Of a stretch of 64,000 nt of DNA, positions 16,942 to 26,888 are shown in pieces. Below the pieces are notes generated by a model. That model was not told the origin of the DNA and searched no databases. It saw only the letters and a program-made list of their open reading frames with translations. Both the position numbers and the translations under genes were made by a program. Every line of letters starts with the position of its first letter. Within the stretch, counting starts at the first letter, position 1. The DNA is from Gammaproteobacteria bacterium (GTDB lineage Bacteria; Pseudomonadota; Gammaproteobacteria; Pseudomonadales; IMCC2047): positions 248,001-312,000 of the forward strand of contig JAJFKB010000020.1 in assembly GCA_021773395.1 (NCBI GenBank), in the 5' to 3' direction.

Positions 16942-19167
16942 TTAACTGCCTTTTTCCTCACGTACGTCAATGAGAATCTGTTTTGCCAGCTCTGAGGTTT
17001 TCCCCGAGCTCATCGCTTGCTGACGTTCCACACGCCCCCGTTTTTTGATCATGACAGGGCAGGTCTGGTCATCATAATAACGTTCCTGACAATGCAAGCA
17101 ATAGTGGCACTCATTCGGATTAATCTGCCCTTCCGGGTGAATAGCCTGAACCATACATTCATTAGCGCAAACCTGGCAAGGGTTACCACACTGACGGCGA
17201 TAGCGTTTAAGCCAGTCAAACATTCGAATACGGGCAGGGATCGCCAACGCAGCGCCCAACGGGCAAAGGTAGCGACAATAAAAACGCTCTACAAACAGGC
17301 AGGGTGCCAAGAGCACCAGCGCGAAGATGACATAGGGCCAGTCCCTGATAAATTTAAGGACAATTGCCGTTTTAAACGGCTCAATTTCAGCCAGTCTTTC
17401 CGCAAGCGCCAGAGAGTGAAGAGAAACGCCAAACAACACTAAAAAGATAATATATTTGAGTGGCCAGAGTCTTTCGTGTAAGCCCCAAGGCAATACCCAC
17501 TGAGGAATACCAATCTTCTTGGCGCCGCGACTCAGGAACTCCTGTAGCGCTCCGAAAGCGCACAGCCAGCCACAGAACGCACCCCTGCCCCAGAACAGCA
17601 GCGCCATCGCAACACTACCCCAGAGTATGAATATGAGAGGTTCCATCAGGAAATACTCCCAATTAAAGCCTGACACAAGAGCGTTAAATACCGTTAATAT
17701 ATTGACCACCGAAAGCTGTGCCGAGCTATAGAAGCCGATGCCAAACAGTGTAAACAGTAAAAATCCCGTGCGAATGCGTTTGGAAAGCTTCGGACGTCGC
17801 ACCAGCCAGTCCTGGAAAAAGAAGATAGCCGTCAGCACCGTTAACGCTATCATCAGCATGGTTGATTCGAGCCATTTCTCCTGCCACAGAAGCTTCCAAA
17901 GTACTGGTTGATCAAACTCCGCAGCCATCTCTTCTGCGCTGCTCTCAGGTGGTAGTTCTTCGATATTCAGATAATTCGAGGGAACCTGGTAATCAAGATT
18001 GAAAGTGCGGAACACCTTTTCCAACGCTTCCAGTTCCCTACCCACCAATAATTGAAATCGCCAGGGTTGCGCCAGGTCCAGCTTGGCGTCCTCCGGGATC
18101 ATAAACAGATCGACCTCTTTGAAATCCTGCGGTGCCCCTTCCGCGGCCACTCTTCTAAGCCGTTTGTGGTGCAGATCCCTGAAGCGAATGACATCATCAC
18201 CCTGCACTAACTCAAAGCGGTCAAAAATACCACCACGAACATACCCGGAACCTTTAAAGGAATACTCTCCCTTCGCCGCGACCATGATCGCCTGCTTGCC
18301 CTCTTTCAGTTTTCGCGTCAGATTCTGATATTCCGCCTTACCCAGCATGCTGAGCCCGATGCTGGGAATTGAAACCTGGGCGACGTAAAGATCAATGAAC
18401 ACCTCTTTCGAATCTGTGGTGCCTTCGGACGGACTTTCAGAAAAAGCTTGACCCACCGCCTTCGTGGTTAATTTCATTCGTTTAACGGACTTTTCAGCGA
18501 CCAGGTCTGTCCAGTCTTTCTGTTGTTGCAACTCCGCTTTAATGGATGCCTTGCGCGTTGCCGTAGCAGTTCTCAAACCACCCAAGCCATAAGCCCTGGC
18601 AACTTTAATGGCAGAACGAATGATGCTGTCGTCTATCACTCTGATAGTCACCGTTGCACCACTAATGGCATCGAAGCGCGGATCATCGGTCGGTGATTTT
18701 AGAAAACTGACGATATCAAAACCGACGTAGCCAGCCATCAGATCAGTAATTTCCGACTCCGGGATGCCCACCAGGACTATGGGCTCGGAGTGTTCGATCA
18801 GTTTGACCGTGCGAATAACACCTTCATTATCCACACCCACCAGCACATGAATCGGCTTACCCGAATATCCAACAGAGTTGACCAGCCCTGAATTTAAAAA
18901 TAGTAACCCAATACGTTTGTCGCCCTTGAACACGGGCACTGCCGAGGTTGATGGATCGATCTCACCATAGCGGTCAGCCCCTTCAAACAACTCGGAAGCA
19001 GTGTTTGTTTGGGTAACTTTTTTTAGCGTAATATTCGATTTGGCTATGGCTGTGGACGATAAAAAGAAAACAAAAGCAAACAGAAAGGTGACGGTGAGCG
19101 TGTGACGAAGAGCACAGTAAAAGCCTCTTGCGTTAGAAACTCTGCTTGAAGCGTGAAGGGCAAACAT
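16942..19167 (-). CDS. nosR: NosR, membrane iron-sulfur flavoprotein
   Basis: Polytopic membrane protein required for nosZ expression and for electron supply to N2O reductase. In order: signal/anchor (ends STAIA), a periplasmic FMN-binding domain with the covalent-flavin type motif SGATVTI, a linker, several transmembrane helices, and a C-terminal cytoplasmic ferredoxin-like part. Cys-rich motifs are visible: two membrane-proximal sites in FCGWLC and FYCRYLCPLG, then CGNPCQVCANEC and CHYCLHCQ. The start is ATG 19167 with AAGGGG 8 nt upstream; an in-frame TTG 39 nt earlier is less likely. First gene of nosRZDFYL. Confidence 0.96.
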   Translation of the reverse strand: MFALHASSRVSNARGFYCALRHTLTVTFLFAFVFFLSSTAIAKSNITLKKVTQTNTASELFEGADRYGEIDPSTSAVPVFKGDKRIGLLFLNSGLVNSVGYSGKPIHVLVGVDNEGVIRTVKLIEHSEPIVLVGIPESEITDLMAGYVGFDIVSFLKSPTDDPRFDAISGATVTIRVIDDSIIRSAIKVARAYGLGGLRTATATRKASIKAELQQQKDWTDLVAEKSVKRMKLTTKAVGQAFSESPSEGTTDSKEVFIDLYVAQVSIPSIGLSMLGKAEYQNLTRKLKEGKQAIMVAAKGEYSFKGSGYVRGGIFDRFELVQGDDVIRFRDLHHKRLRRVAAEGAPQDFKEVDLFMIPEDAKLDLAQPWRFQLLVGRELEALEKVFRTFNLDYQVPSNYLNIEELPPESSAEEMAAEFDQPVLWKLLWQEKWLESTMLMIALTVLTAIFFFQDWLVRRPKLSKRIRTGFLLFTLFGIGFYSSAQLSVVNILTVFNALVSGFNWEYFLMEPLIFILWGSVAMALLFWGRGAFCGWLCAFGALQEFLSRGAKKIGIPQWVLPWGLHERLWPLKYIIFLVLFGVSLHSLALAERLAEIEPFKTAIVLKFIRDWPYVIFALVLLAPCLFVERFYCRYLCPLGAALAIPARIRMFDWLKRYRRQCGNPCQVCANECMVQAIHPEGQINPNECHYCLHCQERYYDDQTCPVMIKKRGRVERQQAMSSGKTSELAKQILIDVREEKGS

Positions 19168-19310
19168 CAATGACCCCTTAATATTACTGGAAAACAGTTG
19201 ATACAAGAAACCATTTTCCGTATAGAAATGAACAACAAAGCAGGCCGATTGGAAACCGACCCTGCTAACGTAACCGGGTATAACGCCAGTCCGGCAAACC
19301 CGCGCCAGCT

Positions 19311-19353
19311 ATTATATTCCGTCAGGACTGCAATACTATTTGATCTTAATCAC
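19311..19353 (-). promoter_or_regulatory. FNR/DNR-type promoter of the nos operon
   Basis: The box TTGAT-CTTA-ATCAC (19340-19353) matches 9 of 10 half-site bases of the FNR/DNR/NNR consensus. On the minus strand a perfect -10 TATAAT (19311-19316) lies 35.5 bp from its centre, placing the start near 19304 and the box at about -41.5/-42. The nosR leader would be about 137 nt. The box also sits just before the + strand phosphoribosyltransferase gene. Confidence 0.75.
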
Positions 19354-19438
19354 GCATTCAACAGCCGTTGATATTATTTCCTGAATGAAAGCACCCTGGC
19401 GACTACCCATGAGGGCCAACATTCAATTACAATTCAGT

Positions 19439-20032
19439 ATGCACCCTGGAATCAGCCCATTGAACCGTAAAACCTTTATCACAGCCGAGCAGCTATTAAG
19501 TGACTCTTTTCAGCTCGGAGTCAAAGTTCTCGAAAGCGGATTTAAACCTGACTTCATCGTTGGAATTTGGCGGGGAGGAACACCAATTGGAATTGCCGTA
19601 CAGGAGATTCTGGATTACTGTGGGGTGGCAACGGATCATATCGCCATTCGAACCTCCTATTACTCCGGTATCGGGCAAACCAGAGAGTCCGTTGAAGTGC
19701 ACGGATTAAACTACATTATTAATCGGGTGGACTCTAAGAATCGTTTGCTTTTGGTTGACGATGTCTTTGATACCGGTGCCAGTATCGATCAAGTTATTCA
19801 CCATTTAACTGAAGCGTGCGCTGATAGTTGTCCGGAGATTCGTGTCGCTACGCCGTATTTCAAACCTGACAACAATACCACCGATCGCGTTCCTGATTTC
19901 TATCTGCATGAATCAGACGATTGGCTGGTTTTTCCTCATGAATTAAACGGCTTAAGCAAACGTGAAATTGCACAGCACAAACCAGGTATTGAAGCTGTCA
20001 AAAAGCTGCTGCTTGACCGAGCGCGGGACTAA
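19439..20032 (+). CDS. phosphoribosyltransferase, hypoxanthine-type
   Basis: Purine-salvage enzyme that joins a purine base to PRPP. The PRPP-binding motif LLLVDDVFDTGAS is clear, as are GIWRGGTPIGIAVQE and IAIRTSYYSGIG, typical of the Pseudomonas/Xanthomonas-type hypoxanthine phosphoribosyltransferases. The family normally begins a few residues before TFITAEQLL, which argues against the first in-frame ATG (19385). I place the start at ATG 19439; a TTG at 19460 would give an even closer match to the usual length. No strong ribosome site separates these. The next gene starts 18 bp downstream and is probably cotranscribed. Confidence 0.82.
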   Translation: MHPGISPLNRKTFITAEQLLSDSFQLGVKVLESGFKPDFIVGIWRGGTPIGIAVQEILDYCGVATDHIAIRTSYYSGIGQTRESVEVHGLNYIINRVDSKNRLLLVDDVFDTGASIDQVIHHLTEACADSCPEIRVATPYFKPDNNTTDRVPDFYLHESDDWLVFPHELNGLSKREIAQHKPGIEAVKKLLLDRARD

Positions 20033-20050
20033 CCAGAGGCTACTTCCAGG

Positions 20051-21526
20051 ATGGCCAACGATGATAAGTTCAGCATTTTGTTCAGTGGCGACCTTCAGGC
20101 CGGGGTTAAACGTGATGCTGCGCTAAAAAATATCGCACAACTTACAAATCTGGATCCTGAGGAATTGCTAGACGAGCTTTTTTCGGTTAAGCCGGTCATT
20201 ATTAACCAGGTTAATAGTCGTGAGCTGGCCGATAGTTATCGGAGTAGTTTTACTAAAGCAGGACTGCAGGTGACCGTAGAGCCCTATGAGGACACTCATG
20301 ATGAGATCATGAACGTAGCGCTTAGTTTTAGTCATTATGCTCCCTTGGAAAGACAACAGATAGATCCTAATTTTCAGGTTGATGCCGAAGCGCAGTCGGT
20401 ACCGAAATCTCAAAAAAAAGATAACGGCGCTAAAGCACCAGCACAAAACAGGACCCCGTATCGGGTTATTTTTGACGGCCAGTTGGAATCGGGAATGTCC
20501 AAACAGGCAGCAATTGAAAATATTGCGTTGCTGACAAACTGCTCGCAGGAAATGGTCACTGAACAGATCTTTTCAGTGGTTCCCGTCACCTTGATCGAAA
20601 CAGATGATCTTAAGCTGGCGCAAACCTACCAGCGTAACTTCGCAAAAGCGGGATTATGCGCAGAATTGAGTCAGATAGATGAGTTCAGCGAAATACTCGC
20701 CACCAGTTGTTTGCGGGTGCGCCAGGATGCCCCGCCACCGCCTTCAACAAAGGCAACACCTCCCTTTGTCTATCTGGCTGGAGGACTGTTAGTACTGGTC
20801 TTTATTCTTTGGTCCGGTGTATTTTTGTTTTATAAAGGCTATTTTGATCAACCCAATACACCCGTTCTAGCGGTGAGGCTCGCACCTGCGATACCAGCAC
20901 CCGCTGAGCCGCCCGTGGAAAGTATTCCCAAACAAAGCGATCAGCGATCTAAGCCTGTTATTGAAGAGATTAAGATTCCACCTGTAAAAAAGAAACAGCC
21001 GAAGGCGATACCAAAACCAAAAGCGCCGACTCAGGCTGTTGTGATGCCGGACAAGCAAACCTCTTTGGTTAAAGAGGTGCTCACTCCTACACCTACACCT
21101 ACACCTCCTCCCCCTAGTCCACCACCCGCCAAACCTTCGCAACCATTACAAAGTGTACAAAAAGTAGCCGTTAAGCCCGCATCCAAGCAAGCCGATGTTA
21201 GACCGGCTATTTCTGCTGAGCAAAAAAAACAGCTTGAACAAGATTACTTTATGGAACTACTGAACTGGTTTGCACTACCCGAGCATCAACAATATGACTC
21301 ACAGACAAAAAAGCTAAATCTCGAAGGTGAAATCAAGGTCACAATCAGTATTTATCGCGATGGTTCGATAAAGAATGTGGCGGTATTGGAAAGCAGTTCG
21401 GAACAGCTCAGCGAGATCACACGGCAAAGCGCCTATAATGCAAGCCCCTACCCTCCGGTTCCCAAACACATTTCCGGGGACAGCTATGCCTTCACGCTAC
21501 CCCTCAAATATACACTGGAAAATTAG
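20051..21526 (+). CDS. TonB-like protein with duplicated N-terminal domain
   Basis: 491-aa envelope protein. Two copies of an approximately 75-residue domain come first (residues 7-78 and 137-205). They share the pattern (I/V)(L/I)F(S/D)G(D/Q)L..G..(K/R)..A..NIA.LTN, F(S)V.PV and L(A).(S/T)Y...F.KAGL. One transmembrane helix (239-261) follows, then a Pro/Lys-rich spacer (270-385) with a TP repeat, then a TonB C-terminal-like domain (395-491; GEIKVTISIYRDGSIKNVAVLESS, PYPPVP, LPLKY). Unlike ordinary TonB, the cytoplasmic side before the helix is large. It may link a cytoplasmic signal to the cell envelope. It follows the phosphoribosyltransferase; ExbB/ExbD genes are not adjacent. Confidence 0.75.
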   Translation: MANDDKFSILFSGDLQAGVKRDAALKNIAQLTNLDPEELLDELFSVKPVIINQVNSRELADSYRSSFTKAGLQVTVEPYEDTHDEIMNVALSFSHYAPLERQQIDPNFQVDAEAQSVPKSQKKDNGAKAPAQNRTPYRVIFDGQLESGMSKQAAIENIALLTNCSQEMVTEQIFSVVPVTLIETDDLKLAQTYQRNFAKAGLCAELSQIDEFSEILATSCLRVRQDAPPPPSTKATPPFVYLAGGLLVLVFILWSGVFLFYKGYFDQPNTPVLAVRLAPAIPAPAEPPVESIPKQSDQRSKPVIEEIKIPPVKKKQPKAIPKPKAPTQAVVMPDKQTSLVKEVLTPTPTPTPPPPSPPPAKPSQPLQSVQKVAVKPASKQADVRPAISAEQKKQLEQDYFMELLNWFALPEHQQYDSQTKKLNLEGEIKVTISIYRDGSIKNVAVLESSSEQLSEITRQSAYNASPYPPVPKHISGDSYAFTLPLKYTLEN

Positions 21527-21546
21527 CGGATGCATAGCTCATAGCT

Positions 21547-23256
21547 TTATTTGGATTGGCGATTGCGCTCTATAATTCGTGGCTCAGACGCAGCAACAAA
21601 ATTACCAAGATCATTCACACTAACCGCCTGTGTAGCACCCATATAGTTGCGCACCTTAATTTGGTGTCCGCGGCTGATCAGCTCTTTGCTGATCGACTCC
21701 GGCATCGCCTTTTCCGTTAACAACAGGTCAGGTTTCCATTGATGGTGCACGCGCACGGCAGCCAAAGCATCCGGTAGTAACATATCCAAATCAATATTGT
21801 TCACCAACCCCTGAACCACTTGGGTAATAATGGTTGGGCCGCCTGCTGCGCCTAGCGTCAGGATGGGTTTGCCCTCTTTAAGCAATAGGGTTGGACTCAT
21901 ACTCGACAGCGGTCTTTTTCCGGGTTGAATACTATTGGCTTCAACGCCGACCAGTCCAAATGCATTAGCTACACCTGGCTGCATTGAAAAATCATCCATC
22001 TGATTATTCATCATCACGCCAGTGCCCGGTATCATCACTTTCGAACCGAAAGAGGTGTTCAATGTAGTCGTAATGGCCACCCAGTTGCCCGCTTTATCGG
22101 CTGCGGCAATATGCGTAGTGTGTTTACCAAAAAAGTCGACATCGGCATTGGGCGGTTGTCCCTGCTGCGCTACCGGTTGAGCCTTGGTCATGTTAATTGA
22201 CTGGCCAAGGCTTTGCGCATAAGACTTATCGATAAGACCTTTCGGGACTCGCGCGAAATCAGGGTCTCCGAGCCAGTAGGCGCGGTCGGCAAAAGCCAAT
22301 TTCATCGCCTCAGCCAACAGGTGATATCTGTCAGCTTTTGGCAATTCAGCCAGATTAAAGGGCTCCAGTATGTTGAGTATTTGTCCAACATGAACCCCTC
22401 CCGAGCTGGGCGGCGGAAAACCTACTATCTGATAGCCTCGGTAATCAGTGATTAATGGAGCTCTTTTTTTGATGACATAGTTTTCAAAATCACCGGCCGT
22501 TACAATGCCTCCGTTATTTTGCATCCATTTCCCGACTGCCTGAGCAAACTTGCCGCGATAAAAATAGTGAATGCCGTGCGTCGCGATATTACGATAGGTT
22601 TCAGCGAGATCTTTTTGAATGAGCCGATCCCCTGCTGCCAGCGAAGAACCGTCCGCTTTCAATAATACCGCTTTTGATGCCGGGAATTGTGAAATCCGGT
22701 CAGCAACCCAACTTAATCGGGTAGCAAACACTTCGTCGACCGCAAAGCCCTGGTCTGCGAGATTGATGCCTGATGCTAAAGTATCTGAAAGACGCTTGTT
22801 GCCGCCTTGCTTTAACAGGTAATCATAAGCTGCCAGAGAACCCGGAATGCCAATCGCCAGCGCGCCGGTTTTACTCAATCGCTTATCCGCAACGCCATTA
22901 CGCACATACATATCTCGATGTGCCGCTGCGGGAGCCATCTCACGACCATCAATGGCTTCAATACGACCGTCCGCCCAGCGAATAAGAATAAAACAACCGC
23001 CACCAATACCGGAGTTATGCCCATCAACAACGCCAAGTGTCAGAGCCGCCGTGACAGCGGCATCGACGGCATTACCACCTTGCGCATAGATTTCCATTGC
23101 GGCCTGCGTTGCCCTTGGGTTAACAGTTGCGATGGCTCCACTGCCATCATCCGTAACAGCACTATACCGTGCCGCCGTAGCTGTGTTTATACCGGTTAAA
23201 GCCAGAAACAGCAGGCATAAAACATTAAGTATCGGAATACGCAATTTCATAGTCAT
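21547..23256 (-). CDS. ggt: gamma-glutamyltranspeptidase
   Basis: Periplasmic Ntn-hydrolase that cleaves glutathione and other gamma-glutamyl compounds. It is made as a precursor (569 aa) that cuts itself into two subunits. A signal peptide (1-29) precedes the large subunit. The predicted self-cleavage site is before Thr380 in HTTHIAAADKAGN, giving a small subunit that starts with the catalytic Thr. GGT signatures include the substrate pocket GHNSGIGGG, TLNTSFGSKVMIPGTGVMMNNQMDDF and RPLSSMSPT. Convergent with the TonB-like gene, with 20 bp between stops. Confidence 0.95.
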   Translation of the reverse strand: MTMKLRIPILNVLCLLFLALTGINTATAARYSAVTDDGSGAIATVNPRATQAAMEIYAQGGNAVDAAVTAALTLGVVDGHNSGIGGGCFILIRWADGRIEAIDGREMAPAAAHRDMYVRNGVADKRLSKTGALAIGIPGSLAAYDYLLKQGGNKRLSDTLASGINLADQGFAVDEVFATRLSWVADRISQFPASKAVLLKADGSSLAAGDRLIQKDLAETYRNIATHGIHYFYRGKFAQAVGKWMQNNGGIVTAGDFENYVIKKRAPLITDYRGYQIVGFPPPSSGGVHVGQILNILEPFNLAELPKADRYHLLAEAMKLAFADRAYWLGDPDFARVPKGLIDKSYAQSLGQSINMTKAQPVAQQGQPPNADVDFFGKHTTHIAAADKAGNWVAITTTLNTSFGSKVMIPGTGVMMNNQMDDFSMQPGVANAFGLVGVEANSIQPGKRPLSSMSPTLLLKEGKPILTLGAAGGPTIITQVVQGLVNNIDLDMLLPDALAAVRVHHQWKPDLLLTEKAMPESISKELISRGHQIKVRNYMGATQAVSVNDLGNFVAASEPRIIERNRQSK

Positions 23257-23395
23257 TATAGTTTCGATGAGTGATCAACAAAGCAAGCCAACGTGGCACT
23301 TATCTTAACTGCTTGGATGCAGATAGGCGAGTAAAAGAAAAAGCCCAAACCTGTTCAGGAATGAGCTTCAATCTCTTTTTAATTCAAAGGTGTGG

Positions 23396-24007
23396 CTATA
23401 AAGCCCGTTCGCTGGCCTTTATAAACTCAGCTTTCAACTCTTCGTAACTGTTGACTGCCGGAAACTGTGGGAACTCTTCAATAACATTATTCGGGGCTCG
23501 AAACAGGATGCCAGCGTCTGCTTCAGCCAACATGGTGGTATCGTTATAGGAATCCCCGGCTGCAATACAGCGGTAATTGAGTTGGTGGAAAGCCTTAATA
23601 GATTCTCTTTTCGGATCTACCTGGCGCAAGAAATAGTCTTTGATATTTCCCTGATCGTCGATACCCAAGCGATGACAGAACAGTGTCGGATAACCCAACT
23701 GTCGCATCAGGGGTTTGGCAAATTCGTAAAACGTATCGGATAAAATAATGACCTGGAAATTCTCGTTGAGCCAATCAACAAACTCCCTGGCTCCCTCCAG
23801 AGGAGACATATTATCGATCACCGCCTGAATATCCTTGATGCCCAGTTTGTGCTTTTCCAGCAGAGCAAGTCGCTGCTTCATCAGCACATCGTAATCAGGA
23901 ATATCTCGGGTCGTGGCACGCAACTCATCGATACCGGTGCGTTCAGACAAACCGATCCAAATTTCAGGGATCAATACCCCTTCCAGGTCCAGACATGCAA
24001 GTTCCAC
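23396..24007 (-). CDS. thrH: ThrH, phosphoserine phosphatase / homoserine phosphotransferase
   Basis: HAD-superfamily enzyme. ThrH of Pseudomonas dephosphorylates phosphoserine and can move the phosphate to homoserine. HAD motif I is ACLDLEGVLIPEIW with the nucleophile Asp; motif II is the Ser in IILSDTFYEF; motif IV is AAGDSYNDTTMLAEAD. The start is set to GTG at 24007, with GGAGAG 4-5 nt upstream, because this matches the family opening MEIACLDLEGV; an upstream in-frame TTG overlaps that ribosome site. It lies 170 bp after cysB in the same direction, the neighbourhood seen in pseudomonads. Confidence 0.93.
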   Translation of the reverse strand: MELACLDLEGVLIPEIWIGLSERTGIDELRATTRDIPDYDVLMKQRLALLEKHKLGIKDIQAVIDNMSPLEGAREFVDWLNENFQVIILSDTFYEFAKPLMRQLGYPTLFCHRLGIDDQGNIKDYFLRQVDPKRESIKAFHQLNYRCIAAGDSYNDTTMLAEADAGILFRAPNNVIEEFPQFPAVNSYEELKAEFIKASERAL

Positions 24008-24177
24008 TAATCTCTCCAAGCGACATTGAAGGTGCGCACTCTAACGCTTTACGCACGCCGATTCAATATTTTAGAGGTGGTGGAGGGATAAAATTTAAAC
24101 AACTGCAAGCGACCTGTAAACGAGGTTCCCTGCCCCGTAATGGGTTACCTACCGATTGCCCGGGTTATGTCGCAAAA

Positions 24178-25173
<996 letters not shown>

Positions 25174-25316
25174 TTATATGCTTATATATGGATAGGGTAT
25201 AAAAATATAAGTAAATATTCCTTTAAAGAATACACCTAAACAGCTAACTTTACCACCCGTAGCAGTAGCTCCAACTTCACTTTACTGGAACCCAAAACTA
25301 AGGCCGTCCCCAAAGT

Positions 25317-26099
25317 ATGGAATTTTTCTTGTATGCACTTGCCGGAGCCAGTGTCGGATTTGCCATTGGCCTAACTGGTGTCGGAGGCGGCTCATTGATG
25401 ACACCTCTGCTTTTGCTGTTTGGCTTTCCCCCGCATGTCGCTGTGGGTACCGATCTGATGTATGCAGCAGTCACCAAATCAGGTGGCGTGATTTTACATT
25501 ACCGCAAAAACACCATTCGGCTGCGCATTGTGCTGCTACTGGCTGCTGGCAGCGTTCCTGCCGCTTTAATCACTATCTGGGCTTTGAGGAATTTCTTCCC
25601 CAGTCCGGATCACTATTCCCATCTTTTAAGCAGTAGCCTGGGAGTGATGTTGATTATCACCGGCGCCGTAATCCTGCTAAAACAACGTTTACAGGCCCAT
25701 GCTGAAAAGACACCAACAAGGTGGCAACAATGGGTAAACCGACATGCTCTTTATCTGACGGTTTCTATGGGTGTATTTCTCGGTATTTTCGTAACCTTGT
25801 CTTCTGTCGGTGCAGGGGCGTTTGGCGCTGCCATATTACTGGTACTTTATCCGTTATTGCCGTCGGTTCACATTATCGGAACGGATTTGGCACATGCTGT
25901 CCCACTCACTTTAATTGCCGGACTAGGTCATTTCTTTTTGGGGAATGTTGATTTGGTACTGCTAGGCAGCCTTTTAATGGGTTCGTTACCAGCAATTTAC
26001 TTTGGCACCAAGCTGGGCTCGAAACTACCCGAACAGGTGAGTCGACCGTTACTGGCTTCAGTGTTATTGTTGCTAGGAACAAAGTATGCTTTTTTCTAG
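25317..26099 (+). CDS. TauE/SafE-family sulfite/sulfonate exporter
   Basis: 260-aa inner-membrane permease with about eight helices and the family motifs GxTGVGGGSLMTPLLLLFG near the N-terminus and SSVGAGAFGAAILL at the start of the second half, the twofold repeat of TauE/SafE proteins. Members move sulfite, sulfoacetate, taurine or related organosulfur anions; substrate is inferred. Divergent from cysB, which supports a link to sulfur metabolism. It is convergent with the universal stress protein gene; no clear terminator lies in the gap. Confidence 0.9.
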   Translation: MEFFLYALAGASVGFAIGLTGVGGGSLMTPLLLLFGFPPHVAVGTDLMYAAVTKSGGVILHYRKNTIRLRIVLLLAAGSVPAALITIWALRNFFPSPDHYSHLLSSSLGVMLIITGAVILLKQRLQAHAEKTPTRWQQWVNRHALYLTVSMGVFLGIFVTLSSVGAGAFGAAILLVLYPLLPSVHIIGTDLAHAVPLTLIAGLGHFFLGNVDLVLLGSLLMGSLPAIYFGTKLGSKLPEQVSRPLLASVLLLLGTKYAFF

Positions 26100-26208
26100 A
26101 GAGTGACCAAGGTGGTTAAGATCCTTTTAGCGAGCCACCCCTACCCCGATTCCTTTCCAGACGGGCGAGCTTGAGCGATCACCCGAATATAAAATGTTAC
26201 ACGCGAGC

Positions 26209-26718
26209 TTATCGGTAGAGGTCGTAGTTTTTCGGGTTTTGTAGTTTTACCATCGGCACCAGAAATACGGGTATCGATGATTCACCTAAAACAGCTGATG
26301 CAACCGAGCCCAAACGCGGCGATTCGCTAGGCTGAGAACTTGTTCCAATGACAATAAGGTCTGCACTAACACGTTGAGCGGTTTCAATGATCACCTGGGC
26401 CGGTTTACCATTGACGACCTGAATACCATGTATTAATTCAAGGTCACAATTGCATTCGGCAAACTCGTCCGCGAAAGCAGATTCAACCTGTTCGCGAATT
26501 TTATCCATCACTTCATTAAAACCGCGCTTGCGCAGATCATCAACTGCAGAAGCTGGCATATAGGTGTGCAAAATCGACTCCGCAAATACGCCCATTGGTT
26601 CAATTGCATGAACCGCATGTACCTGCGCCTCATGCTTGGTGGCCAAGGACATTACATGTTGCAGGAGGTAGGGTGCGTAGAGTCCAAGATCTGTTGCATA
26701 TAGAATATTTTTTATCAT
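26209..26718 (-). CDS. universal stress protein, UspA family
   Basis: 169-aa single-domain Usp. It opens with IKNILYATDLG and has the nucleotide-binding signature IVIGTSSQPSESPRLGSVASAVLGESSIPVFLV (G-x2-G-x9-G type, here with variation in the first glycines). These proteins help survival under starvation or respiratory arrest. Monocistronic; no FNR-type box seen directly upstream. Confidence 0.88.
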   Translation of the reverse strand: MIKNILYATDLGLYAPYLLQHVMSLATKHEAQVHAVHAIEPMGVFAESILHTYMPASAVDDLRKRGFNEVMDKIREQVESAFADEFAECNCDLELIHGIQVVNGKPAQVIIETAQRVSADLIVIGTSSQPSESPRLGSVASAVLGESSIPVFLVPMVKLQNPKNYDLYR

Positions 26719-26888
26719 TACTACTCTGCTATCTCAAATCAAAAATACTTAATACCAAGCATAGCAGTTGTTACAAATTGCGCCTGTAAATGCCCAAAAA
26801 AATTTTAAATTCTTAAGCTCTCTCCTTTGTGCTACCAAGCCTTTGCGGGGCAGTTTGGCAATCCGTCTCTTGTCTCATTCCTCCCCAA

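Noticed and set aside
17017..17442. Plus-strand frame of 141 codons inside nosR
   Set aside because: Antisense to a conserved gene; no promoter or ribosome site; no recognisable protein.
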